Source of the DNA: Azotosporobacter soli
Lineage (GTDB): Bacteria > Bacillota > Negativicutes > SG130
DNA length: 64,000 nucleotides
Reading direction: 5' to 3'
Assembly (NCBI RefSeq): GCF_030542965.1
Contig: NZ_JAUAOA010000005.1
Location: 62,001-126,000 of the forward strand
Shown here: piece by piece, positions 43,592 through 53,018 of the stretch
Position numbering within the stretch: position 1 is the first letter of the stretch
Layout: every line of letters begins with the position of its first letter
Position numbers and translations under genes: made by a program
The notes under the pieces: generated by a model
What the model saw: only the letters and a program-made list of their open reading frames with translations
Told to the model about the DNA's origin: nothing
Database searches by the model: none

Positions 43592-43632
43592 AAAGTTATC
43601 TCCTTCCTGGACTTAAAGTCTTATAGCGTAAG

Positions 43633-43660
43633 GAAATCCCCGCAATACTGCGGGGATTTC
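43633..43660 (-). terminator. Terminator of the PRC-barrel gene
   Basis: GAAATCCCCGCA (43633-43644) and TGCGGGGATTTC (43649-43660), 12-bp perfect stem, loop of 4. On the - strand it is followed by CTTACGC, so the U-run is weak. Confidence 0.75.
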
Positions 43661-43662
43661 AA

Positions 43663-44493
43663 TTATTGAATATTCATCGACAGCTCTACAAATTTGCCTG
43701 CCAATTTTGCCTTTTGCAGCACTTCTTCAGTAATTTCGCCGCCTTGATCTACAATCAACATGCCATTGTCCGTTTCAATTTTACGGCTAGCTTTCTTGCC
43801 TAACAAATATTTGCGGTGTTTGTCATCAAATTTTTTGCCGCCTTCTTCAGCTGCCGGGGGCGATTTTTCCAGATCGGCAGGTGCTTCAGATGCTTCCACT
43901 GCTACCGTCTTTTCAGCTTCTTCTTTTTCCGCAACAACGGCTTTTGAAGTTTCTGCAGCCGGCGTCGCTACCGGTACTGCTACAGGTGTCGGTACTGCAG
44001 CAAGAACTGGTTTTACATCAACGACCTCATCGCCATTATCAGTCATGATCAAGACATCTTTACCAAACGTAATTACTTGCTGTGCCGGCAAATTCGTCAG
44101 ATTACCGGTCGACTCTTCGATTTCGCAGGCCACAATTTTACCGCCGATATCAATGATAATTTCTGTAACCTTGCCTTGGATGCGTCCTGTACGTGTCAGA
44201 ACTTTTGTGCCAATAATTTTCACTTCATCTTCTAATAATTTTTCCAATTCAGGAACCGATTCTACGTTTTGAAGTGAATTGCAGCTTTCAACGATAATCG
44301 CCGATTCGCCCAGGCCGGTAATAGAAGTAAAAGGTAGGAATTTAGCGCCCCAGTACCATTTTCCGTCATCTACCAATAAAGCTGCCGCCGTACGCGCATT
44401 CGGATCAATCAGGATCGATTTTGCAATACCAAGCTCTCTACCTTCCGTGATGCTGACAATTGGCAGACCTACAATCTCAATGCTTTTTTTCAT
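43663..44493 (-). CDS. PRC-barrel domain protein
   Basis: 276-residue protein with two PRC-barrel domains: residues about 1-80 (IVGLPIVSITEGRELGIAKS) and about 90-165 (IIGTKVLTRTGRIQGKVTEI). A low-complexity Pro/Val/Ala linker (about 170-215) follows, then a basic tail (DDKHRKYLLGKKASRK). PRC barrels occur in RimM and photosynthetic proteins and mediate binding; here no enzyme domain is attached. ATG at 44493 is preferred, as AGGAGGG lies 11 bases before it and only 2 before an in-frame TTG. Its partner is unknown. Confidence 0.82.
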   Translation of the reverse strand: MKKSIEIVGLPIVSITEGRELGIAKSILIDPNARTAAALLVDDGKWYWGAKFLPFTSITGLGESAIIVESCNSLQNVESVPELEKLLEDEVKIIGTKVLTRTGRIQGKVTEIIIDIGGKIVACEIEESTGNLTNLPAQQVITFGKDVLIMTDNGDEVVDVKPVLAAVPTPVAVPVATPAAETSKAVVAEKEEAEKTVAVEASEAPADLEKSPPAAEEGGKKFDDKHRKYLLGKKASRKIETDNGMLIVDQGGEITEEVLQKAKLAGKFVELSMNIQ

Positions 44494-44544
44494 AAATGCC
44501 AAACCCTCCTATTTTTCTTCAAAAATTATTATTGCTAATTAAGG

Positions 44545-45828
44545 TCAAGCTAACTTCCGCCACTCCTTAAACTCCGAATCAATCTCATGCAAGATTTCCT
44601 CTGGAATGTTGCGAAACGGCATGAATCCCAAGCGATTTTGCACCAAGATATTTTTTACAATTCGCAGATACGCAATTGCCACAATAAATTCTTGCTCCAT
44701 AGGAGCATCTTCCCTTATTGCAGGCAACGTTCGCGCCTCTGAAAACAAATTGATCGCTTCGTCATATAGACCGTCATTTTTCAAAAGGTTAGCCGCCTCA
44801 ATGGCGACCAGTGAAACCAGGTCACTTTCAGGAAACCTGCGTAAAATAGCCCTAAAACAACCGAGCGCTAAGGCAAAGGCCTTTTCTTCCTTATGTGTAA
44901 GCGCCATATCCCACAGCATCTCTAAATCTAACGTTTCCCATTGGGCATTATCAGCTTGCACAATTTCACCATCCCTGCCAATATCGTCCCCTGGTTCTAC
45001 TGGTAACTGCGACGCAGCTTCGCGTTCTTCTGGCGTGATGACATCTTCTAACTCGAGTGAAAGCTCAACGTCTACACTCGCCCCCGTCTCCGCCGCTGCT
45101 TCTAGCGTTACGTTTACTTCTTTATCCGTTCTTAGTTCGACTTCTCCGTCATCGTATTGCTCTACAACAATATTTCTCGCCTCTGATTGCAATCTTAGGT
45201 CAACACGATCGTCTTCAGTCGTTCGACACTCGTCTTTCACCGGTTCAAGTTCCGGCTCAGATTCGATCGTTTCTTCTTTTTGATCAGATTTTCTCTTCAA
45301 ATCACTGGCTTCCAGAGCCATTTCAGCCACATCTTCAAGCGCAAAAGAAACTTCCTCAAATGCAACGCTTTCATCTACAGCAACAAACGGTTCCGGCATT
45401 TGAACCGCAACCTCAACTTCTTTCTCAGGAAACGTTTCGGGAATCTCAGCAATAGATTCGCACTTCGGCAATTCTTGACGCTGACTTGGTTCAACATCCT
45501 TCGCTAGGGGTTGAACGAGCGGTTCATCGACTATTATCTTTCCAGATGTAACTTCGCATTCATCACTATCCGTAGCCGGTTTATCACAATGATATGCAAT
45601 CAAATAGGCAAAAATCACGGCACAAACCAACAAAATGCCGAATGTTCCTGCCAAACCGACCATACCGACAGCTAGGCGCGGCAAAACAACGCTAATTAGT
45701 ATCGCGCAAGCCGCACAAATGAGCAGAGGCTTTAAACGAATCGCAATCTTGAACACATGGTTAGCAAAAAAATAAACCATCAGCGTCGAAAACGATATCG
45801 TCATCAGCGTTATTAATACATATTCCAT
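44545..45828 (-). CDS. Acidic membrane protein with TPR-like C-terminus
   Basis: 427-residue protein I do not recognise. Residues 1-80 contain three hydrophobic segments. Residues about 85-290 are strikingly acidic and low in complexity (repeated E, V, D; no cysteines or fold motif), probably disordered. Residues about 295-427 look helical and TPR-like (ALGCFRAILRRFPESDLVSL, KNDGLYDEAINLFSEA). A membrane-tethered protein-interaction scaffold is an inference. The next gene, 52 bases on, is the PRC-barrel gene. Confidence 0.75.
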   Translation of the reverse strand: MEYVLITLMTISFSTLMVYFFANHVFKIAIRLKPLLICAACAILISVVLPRLAVGMVGLAGTFGILLVCAVIFAYLIAYHCDKPATDSDECEVTSGKIIVDEPLVQPLAKDVEPSQRQELPKCESIAEIPETFPEKEVEVAVQMPEPFVAVDESVAFEEVSFALEDVAEMALEASDLKRKSDQKEETIESEPELEPVKDECRTTEDDRVDLRLQSEARNIVVEQYDDGEVELRTDKEVNVTLEAAAETGASVDVELSLELEDVITPEEREAASQLPVEPGDDIGRDGEIVQADNAQWETLDLEMLWDMALTHKEEKAFALALGCFRAILRRFPESDLVSLVAIEAANLLKNDGLYDEAINLFSEARTLPAIREDAPMEQEFIVAIAYLRIVKNILVQNRLGFMPFRNIPEEILHEIDSEFKEWRKLA

Positions 45829-45953
45829 CAACTAACACCACAGTTCCTGGTTTGTGATTTACCAATCATTTTTTCTATATTCGCCACAATGATTACTTTT
45901 CCTGTCAACAAGATTAAATTATTACATTTTTTTATACTTTCATTTCATTTACC

Positions 45954-47189
45954 CTATTCAAGCGAATTTGCCGCACCCAAAACTCCAATCAGCGCATGTT
46001 CAAAAGTCAGTCCACCCTGCAAATAAACAATATACGGCTCCCGTAGCGGACCATCTGCACTCAACTCAATTGATGCGCCTTGTACAAACGTTCCCGCCGC
46101 CATGATGACCTGGTCTTGGTAGCCAGGCATTCCACTCGGTTCCGGCTTCACATGTGCATCGACCGGTGAATAATGCTGTAATCCCTGGCAAAAAGCCGTC
46201 ATTTTTTCCGGACTGCCTAGTTCGATCGCTTGAATGATGTCACTGCGTTCCGCCGTCCATTTCGGATACACGCTGTAGCCTAACTCTTCAAACAAAGCCG
46301 CCGCAAAGATTGCTCCTTTTACTGCTTGCGCTGTCACATGCGGCGCTAAAAACAATCCCTGGAACAGCAAACGCGGTTCACCGAGCGACGCTCCAACTTC
46401 GCCGCCGATTCCCGGCGCGGTGAGACGATAGGCCGCCAGTTCGACCAATTCCTTAGCTCCGGCGATATAACCGCCAGTTGGGGCGATGCCGCCGCCGGGA
46501 TTTTTTATCAGCGAACCGGCCATAATATCCGCGCCTACGGCCGTCGGCTCCCGGTCTTCGACGAATTCGCCATAGCAATTGTCGACAAAGCAGAAACAGT
46601 CCGGCTTGACCGCTTTGATTTCGCGACACAGCCGTTCAATTTCAGCAATCGTCAGCGTCGGCCGCATGCTGTAGCCGCGCGAACGCTGGATCAGGACAAC
46701 CTTGGTCTGCGGCATGATTGCCGCTGCCAGATTATCATAATCAATTCCCGTTTCGCATAATTCCAACTGACTGTAGCTAACGCCAAAATCCTTCAACGAC
46801 CCGGGGACCGGCTCGTCGGTACTATGTCCGATTACCGTCTGCATCGTATCATACGGATTTCCCGTGACCGACAGCAAATGGTCGCCCGGCCGCAAGATAC
46901 CAAACAGGACCGTCGCCAGTGCATGCGTCCCGGATACGAACTGAGTCCGCACCAACGCTGCCTCACATTGACATACCTCAGCCCAAATTTCTTCCAACTT
47001 TTCCCGCCCCGGATCGTTGTACGCATAGCCGGATGTGCTGCGGAAATGAAAATCCGCCAGTTTATGGTTCCGGAACGCGGTGAGTATCCTGAGCGTGTTT
47101 CGAAATGAAACATCCTCGATCTTTTGAAAACAGGGTTGGATTTTTTCCAATACTTCTTGCTTCATCGCCAACAGGCGCTGATTGGTCAT
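45954..47189 (-). CDS. ynbB: YnbB-type PLP protein (methionine gamma-lyase family)
   Basis: 411-residue PLP-dependent protein of the family once called aluminium resistance and now methionine gamma-lyase family. LVRTQFVSGTHALATVLFGI binds cofactor phosphate, FCFVDNCYGEFVEDREP has the Asp that contacts the ring nitrogen, and SLIKNPGGGIAPTGGYIAG holds the Schiff-base Lys. It lies just after hflX, as in Bacillus and many Clostridia. True substrate is not established. Confidence 0.9.
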   Translation of the reverse strand: MTNQRLLAMKQEVLEKIQPCFQKIEDVSFRNTLRILTAFRNHKLADFHFRSTSGYAYNDPGREKLEEIWAEVCQCEAALVRTQFVSGTHALATVLFGILRPGDHLLSVTGNPYDTMQTVIGHSTDEPVPGSLKDFGVSYSQLELCETGIDYDNLAAAIMPQTKVVLIQRSRGYSMRPTLTIAEIERLCREIKAVKPDCFCFVDNCYGEFVEDREPTAVGADIMAGSLIKNPGGGIAPTGGYIAGAKELVELAAYRLTAPGIGGEVGASLGEPRLLFQGLFLAPHVTAQAVKGAIFAAALFEELGYSVYPKWTAERSDIIQAIELGSPEKMTAFCQGLQHYSPVDAHVKPEPSGMPGYQDQVIMAAGTFVQGASIELSADGPLREPYIVYLQGGLTFEHALIGVLGAANSLE

Positions 47190-47216
47190 AAGCGATTCCA
47201 GATTGAATTCCTCCTC

Positions 47217-49016
47217 TTAGTGCATACCGTTAGATAAATAGGCTGCAAACATTGCCGTATATTCTTTAGGGACAAGCGCGATAACCCTTGTGCCGTTCTC
47301 ATCATGCGTCAGCTTTTTCACCTGCGCCACCTTGTACAAATTCGTCAAGCTGGCTGTTTCCTGATACGGGATCAACAGCTCCATCTCTTCCATTACGCCG
47401 GTCAGACACACTTCCGTCTGCCGCAGCAGTTGCATCATTCCTTCACCGGTCAACGCCGAGATCGCCACACTGTTTTCATCGCGCAGCATGCGATTCACTT
47501 CCGCCTGATTTACGACAAGATCGGTCTTATTATAAACCATCAGCATCGCTTTCGTCTCGGCTTTTAGTTCTTTTAAAACCTTGAACACCTCTTCACGCTG
47601 CTCTTCCCACTGCGGATGGCTCGCATCCACGACATGCAAGAGCAGATCCGCCTCGACGACTTCTTCGAGCGTGGCCCGAAACGCTGCAATCAATTGATGC
47701 GGCAGCTTTTGAATGAAGCCTACCGTATCGGTGAACAGAACCTCTTTCCCTTCCGGCAGTTTCACCATCCGCGTCGTCGGATCAAGCGTGGCAAACAGCT
47801 TGTCTTCCGCGAGAACGCCGGCTTGCGTCAAATAATTGAGCAACGTCGATTTTCCCGCATTCGTATAACCGACCAGCGCTACGGTCGGCGTATTGGCGGC
47901 CTGACGTGCCTTACGATGCAGTGCCCGTTGCTTGCGCACATTACCAATCGAAGTCTCGATCTCACTGATCCGCGCGCGTATCCGCCGCCGATCGACTTCC
48001 AGTTTGGTCTCGCCCGGCCCGCGAGTCCCGATGCCGCCGCCGAGGCGCGATAAGACCAGGCCCTGTCCGCCGAGCCGAGGCAGACGATATTTAAGCTGAG
48101 CCAGCTCGACTTGCATCTTTCCCTCATGCGAACGGGCGCGCTGCGCAAAGATATCGAGAATCAGTGCGGCGCGATCAACAACTTTCACGCCCAGTACCTG
48201 CTCCAGATTACGCTGCTGCGCCGGACTTAAGACATCGTCAAAAATAATAATTGACGCTTCGACTTCCTGTCGCAACATCGCGACTTCCTGCGCCTTGCCC
48301 TTGCCGATGAACAGAGCGGCATCCGGCTTCTCGCGCTTTTGCCAGAACCGTCCGACAACTTCCGCACCCGCCGTCTCGGCCAATAAGCCAAGCTCGGCTA
48401 AGGATTCTTCCGCCCCCCAGCCTCCCTGCCATTCCATACCGACTAAGATTGCCCGTTCTTTACCAGTCGCAACCAGGTTGGAAGCGTTTCGCCCTAGTGC
48501 ACCTTCAATCTGCTGAATCAGTATGGAAATGTCAGTGGCAAACAACTCTTCCGCTGAAACTGGGTAATGCGAACTCACCGAAAAACCTCCGTCCACATCC
48601 CGCCCTGCCAAAAACGCCACGCCGAATTCCATTTCTCCGCTGCGTTGTCCGACCGATACCATCACGTCAAAGCGTAATTCGCGCAGCGCTGCGGTATCAA
48701 GCGTGCTCAATTGACCGCTCTGACCTGGATGGGTATGGATGCAGCGAACGCCGCAGAGGTTTTGCTGTGAGCGCTTTTGATTCTGTTCCGGCAGTGATAC
48801 GCTGGCAATATCGCCAATCACTACGGCCAGCACTTTTCCATGCCGACTTATATACACGGCAATTTCCCGTTGTATCAGTTCACTTACCTCGACGATTTCC
48901 TGCAGCAATTCTTCAGCGATGATCTTTCGCTTATCCATGCTGTGATTGTAAAAATTCTTGATTCGTTCCAGCATCGTCTTTCTAATTCCGCTGGTATCGC
49001 CCAATATTTCCGGCAT
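47217..49016 (-). CDS. hflX: GTPase HflX with N-terminal JAMM/RadC-like extension
   Basis: 599 residues, about 180 longer than E. coli HflX. The C-terminal part is normal: HflX helical region (GKGKAQEVAMLR, GGIGTRGPGETKLEVDRR) and a G domain with GYTNAGKSTLLN (G1), DTVGFIQKLP (G3), NKTD (G4). HflX splits stalled or hibernating ribosomes. The N-terminal 200 residues contain HTHP...S..D (H94, H96, S104, D107), the spacing of JAMM metalloproteases and RadC, with a Glu (E51) before a strand. ATG at 49016 is chosen: an upstream in-frame ATG would place the hfq terminator inside the coding region. Confidence 0.93.
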   Translation of the reverse strand: MPEILGDTSGIRKTMLERIKNFYNHSMDKRKIIAEELLQEIVEVSELIQREIAVYISRHGKVLAVVIGDIASVSLPEQNQKRSQQNLCGVRCIHTHPGQSGQLSTLDTAALRELRFDVMVSVGQRSGEMEFGVAFLAGRDVDGGFSVSSHYPVSAEELFATDISILIQQIEGALGRNASNLVATGKERAILVGMEWQGGWGAEESLAELGLLAETAGAEVVGRFWQKREKPDAALFIGKGKAQEVAMLRQEVEASIIIFDDVLSPAQQRNLEQVLGVKVVDRAALILDIFAQRARSHEGKMQVELAQLKYRLPRLGGQGLVLSRLGGGIGTRGPGETKLEVDRRRIRARISEIETSIGNVRKQRALHRKARQAANTPTVALVGYTNAGKSTLLNYLTQAGVLAEDKLFATLDPTTRMVKLPEGKEVLFTDTVGFIQKLPHQLIAAFRATLEEVVEADLLLHVVDASHPQWEEQREEVFKVLKELKAETKAMLMVYNKTDLVVNQAEVNRMLRDENSVAISALTGEGMMQLLRQTEVCLTGVMEEMELLIPYQETASLTNLYKVAQVKKLTHDENGTRVIALVPKEYTAMFAAYLSNGMH

Positions 49017-49046
49017 AATAACACCTACCTTACTTTCAAACGCATT

Positions 49047-49074
49047 AAAAGAGGCCTCCAGTGAAGCCTCTTTG
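49047..49074 (-). terminator. Hairpin between hfq and hflX
   Basis: - strand AAAGAGGC pairs with GCCTCTTT, 10-base loop, then TTTTAATG. The four-U run makes a weak terminator that would lower hflX relative to hfq. Confidence 0.6.
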
Positions 49075-49085
49075 TTATGATACAC

Positions 49086-49343
49086 TCATTCTGGTTTTGT
49101 CGCTTCTTCGCGACGCTCGTTCCAGTTGGCGGCAAAGGGTCGTGTCGGCGTAATCGTCGATATGGCATGCTTATATACCAGCTGCTGTTTTCCTTCGTGT
49201 TCGATAATAACCGTAAAGCTATCGAAGCCTTTGACGATACCGCGTATCTGAAATCCGTTCACTAAGTAAATAACAACCGGCAAATTTGTTTCCTTGCGAA
49301 TCTGGTTTAGAAAACTGTCTTGCAAATTAAGCTTACCTGTCAT
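49086..49343 (-). CDS. hfq: RNA chaperone Hfq
   Basis: Sm-like hexamer that binds U-rich sRNA and A-rich mRNA. Sm1 block [22 protein letters not shown], with Q at the base pocket, and Sm2 with YKHAISTI, the position of the proximal-face YKH motif. 85 residues. ATG at 49343, with AGGAGG 9-10 bases upstream, is preferred to a start nine codons earlier. C-terminal tail ([11 protein letters not shown]) is short, as usual outside Gammaproteobacteria. miaA lies directly upstream. Confidence 0.96.
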   Translation of the reverse strand: MTGKLNLQDSFLNQIRKETNLPVVIYLVNGFQIRGIVKGFDSFTVIIEHEGKQQLVYKHAISTITPTRPFAANWNERREEATKPE

Positions 49344-49391
49344 TCGCAACCGCCCTCCTGCACGCCTCATTTTACATTAAAATTCGCCTCT

Positions 49392-50327
49392 TCATAAGTA
49401 GTTTCCTGCAAACGTCTGGTAAAAAGATTCCAACAAGGATGCATATCCTTTCTTCGGCTGATACTCCAACCAATGCAGATAGGGCATTTTCCTAAACCAG
49501 GTCCATTGCCGCTTGGCAAACTGGCGTGTATGTGCCTTGACGTTTTCAACCGCTTCAGGCAAACTACACTCCCCTGCCAAATGTGCAACGAACTCCTTGT
49601 AGCCGATTCCCTGCATACATTGACTGTCTCTCTCGATGCCCCGACGCAGCAACTCCTCGACTTCAGCCAAAACACCAGCCTCAACCATACTGTCAACTCT
49701 ACCATTAATCCGCTGATGCAGTAGCGCACGTTCCATCGTGATCCCGACGACTACCGCATCATAACGCAGCAGTTGATCCGCCGCAAGCACCTGCGTCTCC
49801 GGAATCGTTTCACCGCCCAATTCCGCCACTTCGAGCGCGCGAATCATACGACGCACATTATTGGGGTGGATTCTTTCGGCGGCAGCCGGATCAACACACC
49901 GCAGCCGCTCATACAAATACTGGCTTCCTTTTTCTTCAGCCACGCCTTCCATTTCCTTGCGATAAGCCGCATTGCTTTCAGCCGCAACAAACGTATATCC
50001 TTCGAGCAACGCCTTAAGATACAAACCGGTTCCTCCGACAATAATAGGCGTCTTGCCGCGCGTCTGGATATCAAAGATCAGCTTTTCGGCAGCCTGCTGA
50101 AAGTCAACCGCGCTAAACGTTGCACCAGGCTCAATGATATCAATCAAATGATGCGGCACGCCTTTTCTTTCGACCAGACTCGGTTTGGCCGTCCCGATAT
50201 CCATTCCCCGGTAGACGAGCATCGAGTCACCCGATATGATTTCACCGCCACACTGCAGCGCAATATCGATGCCGAGCTGCGTTTTACCGACCGCCGTAGG
50301 ACCAGCAATCACCACTAATTTATTCAT
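49392..50327 (-). CDS. miaA: tRNA dimethylallyltransferase
   Basis: Adds dimethylallyl from DMAPP to A37 of tRNAs reading UNN codons. P-loop VIAGPTAVGKTQLGIDIA, DSMLVYRGMDIGTAK, VGGTGLYLKALLEG and ARRQ-type tail (HTRQFAKRQWTWFRK) are present. 311 residues. ATG at 50327, with GGTGATAAAG upstream, overlaps the end of the methyltransferase by 8 bases. Its DMAPP comes from IspH/Fni at the left of the window, and MiaB, encoded in this operon, methylthiolates its product. Confidence 0.96.
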   Translation of the reverse strand: MNKLVVIAGPTAVGKTQLGIDIALQCGGEIISGDSMLVYRGMDIGTAKPSLVERKGVPHHLIDIIEPGATFSAVDFQQAAEKLIFDIQTRGKTPIIVGGTGLYLKALLEGYTFVAAESNAAYRKEMEGVAEEKGSQYLYERLRCVDPAAAERIHPNNVRRMIRALEVAELGGETIPETQVLAADQLLRYDAVVVGITMERALLHQRINGRVDSMVEAGVLAEVEELLRRGIERDSQCMQGIGYKEFVAHLAGECSLPEAVENVKAHTRQFAKRQWTWFRKMPYLHWLEYQPKKGYASLLESFYQTFAGNYL

Positions 50328-51123
50328 CTTTATCACCTGCCTGCAAATCAATGACGCCGTATTGAACGCTGCTGTAGCGCCCGCCATAAATTTTCGTTAT
50401 TCCGAGCCGGCAAAATTCCTGGCTGCCGCTTATTTCCTTCACAACTACCCGGTGTTTCGCCACACGAATCGCCTCATTAAGCGCTGTTTCCGCTAAAGGC
50501 CGATGATCCGCCAAGCTGCGCATCGGTTTCAACTGAGAGCTGGAAGAAATAGGCTGACGAAACATCGGATCGAAGAAAACCACATCAAAAGACTTGTCAG
50601 GCAACTCGCATAAGAACTGTTCATAATCGACATTGAGTACTTCGATTGGTGCGACATTCTCCCGCGCGGCGAGGAATTGCTGCAGCCCAGCCTTGACAAT
50701 AAAAGCGGTCAACGGTGCAACTTCCAGGCCACAAACATAGCCCGTCGCTCCCGCCCCCCAGCTGGCAACAATCGCATCAGTTCCCAAGCCCAGCGTGCAG
50801 TCCAAGACCCGCATCCCAGGTTCGAGCGCCATCGCCGCAAGCATATGATCGGATTGGCCTCGTTTCAGCTGCAAGAGACGAAGTTCTGCCATACTGGGAT
50901 GAAAGAAGAATTCTCCGCCCGCTGTATGCAATACACATCCACTTTGCTTGACGACCAGAATGTTTTCCGCTTGATGCTGTTCCTGCAGCTGCGGCAATGA
51001 CAAATTGCTTCGCACCACATAAGCGCAGTGCAGGATATTGGCGGCTTCCTTTGCATAAGTTTCACGCTCGGCATGCGTTTTTCCGCTTGTCGTGACAATC
51101 ACATGTTTTTGCATTGTGGTCAT
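50320..51123 (-). CDS. Class I SAM-dependent methyltransferase (RsmJ-like)
   Basis: 267-residue methyltransferase related by motif to RsmJ (16S m2G1516). FFFHPSMAELRLLQLKRGQS, the SAM loop VLDCTLGLGTDAIVASWGA, DYEQFL and VVFFDPMFRQPI (catalytic DPMF, in place of DPPY) match that group. The first 60 residues are a separate domain. ATG at 51123 shares ATGA with the mutL stop, so it is co-translated. The gene is often found between mutL and miaA in Negativicutes and Clostridia; RNA target unproven here. Confidence 0.85.
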   Translation of the reverse strand: MTTMQKHVIVTTSGKTHAERETYAKEAANILHCAYVVRSNLSLPQLQEQHQAENILVVKQSGCVLHTAGGEFFFHPSMAELRLLQLKRGQSDHMLAAMALEPGMRVLDCTLGLGTDAIVASWGAGATGYVCGLEVAPLTAFIVKAGLQQFLAARENVAPIEVLNVDYEQFLCELPDKSFDVVFFDPMFRQPISSSSQLKPMRSLADHRPLAETALNEAIRVAKHRVVVKEISGSQEFCRLGITKIYGGRYSSVQYGVIDLQAGDKDE

Positions 51124-53018
51124 GTCCGCTTAAACAGCTTATCAATTTGTTCTGGCGTAAAGCGCAACATACAAGGCCGGCCATGCGGGCAGGCATAAGG
51201 GCGACTGGTCAAGCACAACTCATCGAGCAGGGCTTGCATTTGGCGCATATTGAGTCGCAGCCCCGCCTTGATTGCGCCGCGGCAGGACGCAATCTGCAGT
51301 GCATGATGACGCAGTTCCGCCGCCGTCGGCTGATGATAAGAAAGAAATGCGCCGAGAATCTCACGCAACATCAACTCCACTTCATCAACGCCAAGATCCC
51401 CCGGTACCTCGCTAATGCGAACCACCGACGGTCCCATCGCCTCGATTGAAAAGCCAAGTTCAATGAACAACGCACTTTCGCGTGAGATGATATCGATTTC
51501 ACGTTCACTCAGATCGGCATATACCGGCATTAATAATTGCTGCGCCGGAATTCGTTCGGCATGAGAACAAAGTTTATCATAGAGTATTCGTTCATGTGCT
51601 GCATGCTGATCAATCAAATACATCGACTTCGTATCCGTCGCTATGATATAACAATCATCAATCTGGCCTAGCGGGTATAACGCCAGTGCTTCATTCGCAT
51701 TGTCAAAGATTCGCTCCTCCGAAAAAGCCTCTCTACCTTCATGCGTTGACTCCTTGGGTTCGGGTTCGGGTTCGGCCGCGGCGCGTTCGCCAGTGAAGAT
51801 CATCTCGTCCTGCTGCTGCAATGCAGCACGCAGTTCTCCTGTATTAAAAGCAGCTTTATTTTCCTGCAGAGTCGGTAAAAACGATGGATTGCGCGGCGCA
51901 TAATCCGGACGTTGAAAAAGAGAAGGAAAAACATTTGTTCGCCCCATTTCTCCGACATCTGAACGCACCCGGTCGGAAATCACACTGTCGAGTGAAGTCG
52001 CAAGCTGCTGCGCTCCGCCGCTTGGCGTTATCGAAAGAGACTGGCCGACCGCCTTGTACACGGCGCGAAAAATCAATTGTTCATCGCTAAATTTGACTTC
52101 ACTCTTTTGCGGATGCACATTCACGTCGACAGTCTCGGCTGGCACAGTCAGGCGCAACACCGCAAGCGGGTAGCCGCTTTTCGGTAGCAACGAATGATAG
52201 GCATTGTCAAGCGCTTTGGCAATTGAACGATTACTGATGACGCGGCGATTGATGATATAGCTTTGCCAATGCCGACTGCCTTTGAGCAATGTCGGCTTAG
52301 ACAGATAGCCTTCAATCGCAATGCCGCGCTCTTCGTCCCGGTATTCGATCGGCAATAGCTCCGGCAGTACCTTGTGACCGTAAATATGACTGATCGTTTC
52401 CTTCAGGTCGGCATTACCCGGCGTCGACAGCACCAACCGACCATTATGGATCAAGCGGAAAGACACCTCCGGATAGGCCAGTGCCAGCTTGCACAGCGCG
52501 TCGTTAATATGACTGCCTTCTGAAGACGGCGTTTTGAGAAATTTAAGTCGGGCAGGAACATTATAAAACAGCTCTTCGACCGTCACCGTCGTGCCTACAG
52601 CACAGCCTGCTTCACGCAAATCCTGCAACTGACCGCCCTCAACCCGAACGTACGTTCCAATCTCATTGTCGACCACTCGCGTCGTCACGGAAAATTTAGC
52701 TACAGCGGCAATGCTTGGCAGCGCCTCGCCACGAAAACCGAGCGAAACAAGCGAATGCAAATCATCGGCCGAGCGAATCTTACTTGTGGCATGGCGCAAC
52801 AAGCAATTTTCTGCATCGCTGCGATCCATGCCGCTTCCGTCATCAGTAACGCGGATATATCGAATTCCGCCATCCATAATTTCCACTTCTATATTGCGGC
52901 TTTCGGCATCGATAGAGTTTTCCACCAATTCCTTGACGATCGATACCGGCCTTTCGACAACTTCTCCGGCCGCAATCTGGTTCGCAGTATGTTCATCCAA
53001 TAATTGAATTCTACTCAT
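51120..53018 (-). CDS. mutL: DNA mismatch repair protein MutL
   Basis: GHKL ATPase plus C-terminal endonuclease. N-terminus: IAAGEVVERPVSIVKELVENS (motif I), DDGSGM (II), GFRGEALPSIA (III). Linker about 350-440 is polar. The C-terminal domain has the metal motifs LIDQHAAHERILYD, SCRGAIKAG and CPHGRPC, so this MutL nicks DNA itself, as expected where MutH is absent. In the first motif the last Glu is Asp. 632 residues. Start overlaps mutS stop (ATGA). Confidence 0.97.
   Translation of the reverse strand: MSRIQLLDEHTANQIAAGEVVERPVSIVKELVENSIDAESRNIEVEIMDGGIRYIRVTDDGSGMDRSDAENCLLRHATSKIRSADDLHSLVSLGFRGEALPSIAAVAKFSVTTRVVDNEIGTYVRVEGGQLQDLREAGCAVGTTVTVEELFYNVPARLKFLKTPSSEGSHINDALCKLALAYPEVSFRLIHNGRLVLSTPGNADLKETISHIYGHKVLPELLPIEYRDEERGIAIEGYLSKPTLLKGSRHWQSYIINRRVISNRSIAKALDNAYHSLLPKSGYPLAVLRLTVPAETVDVNVHPQKSEVKFSDEQLIFRAVYKAVGQSLSITPSGGAQQLATSLDSVISDRVRSDVGEMGRTNVFPSLFQRPDYAPRNPSFLPTLQENKAAFNTGELRAALQQQDEMIFTGERAAAEPEPEPKESTHEGREAFSEERIFDNANEALALYPLGQIDDCYIIATDTKSMYLIDQHAAHERILYDKLCSHAERIPAQQLLMPVYADLSEREIDIISRESALFIELGFSIEAMGPSVVRISEVPGDLGVDEVELMLREILGAFLSYHQPTAAELRHHALQIASCRGAIKAGLRLNMRQMQALLDELCLTSRPYACPHGRPCMLRFTPEQIDKLFKRT

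Noticed and set aside
52666-53007. Long + strand frames inside mutL, mutS, miaB and hflX
   Set aside because: They are antisense shadows of strongly conserved genes in GC-rich sequence, without ribosome sites or family motifs.
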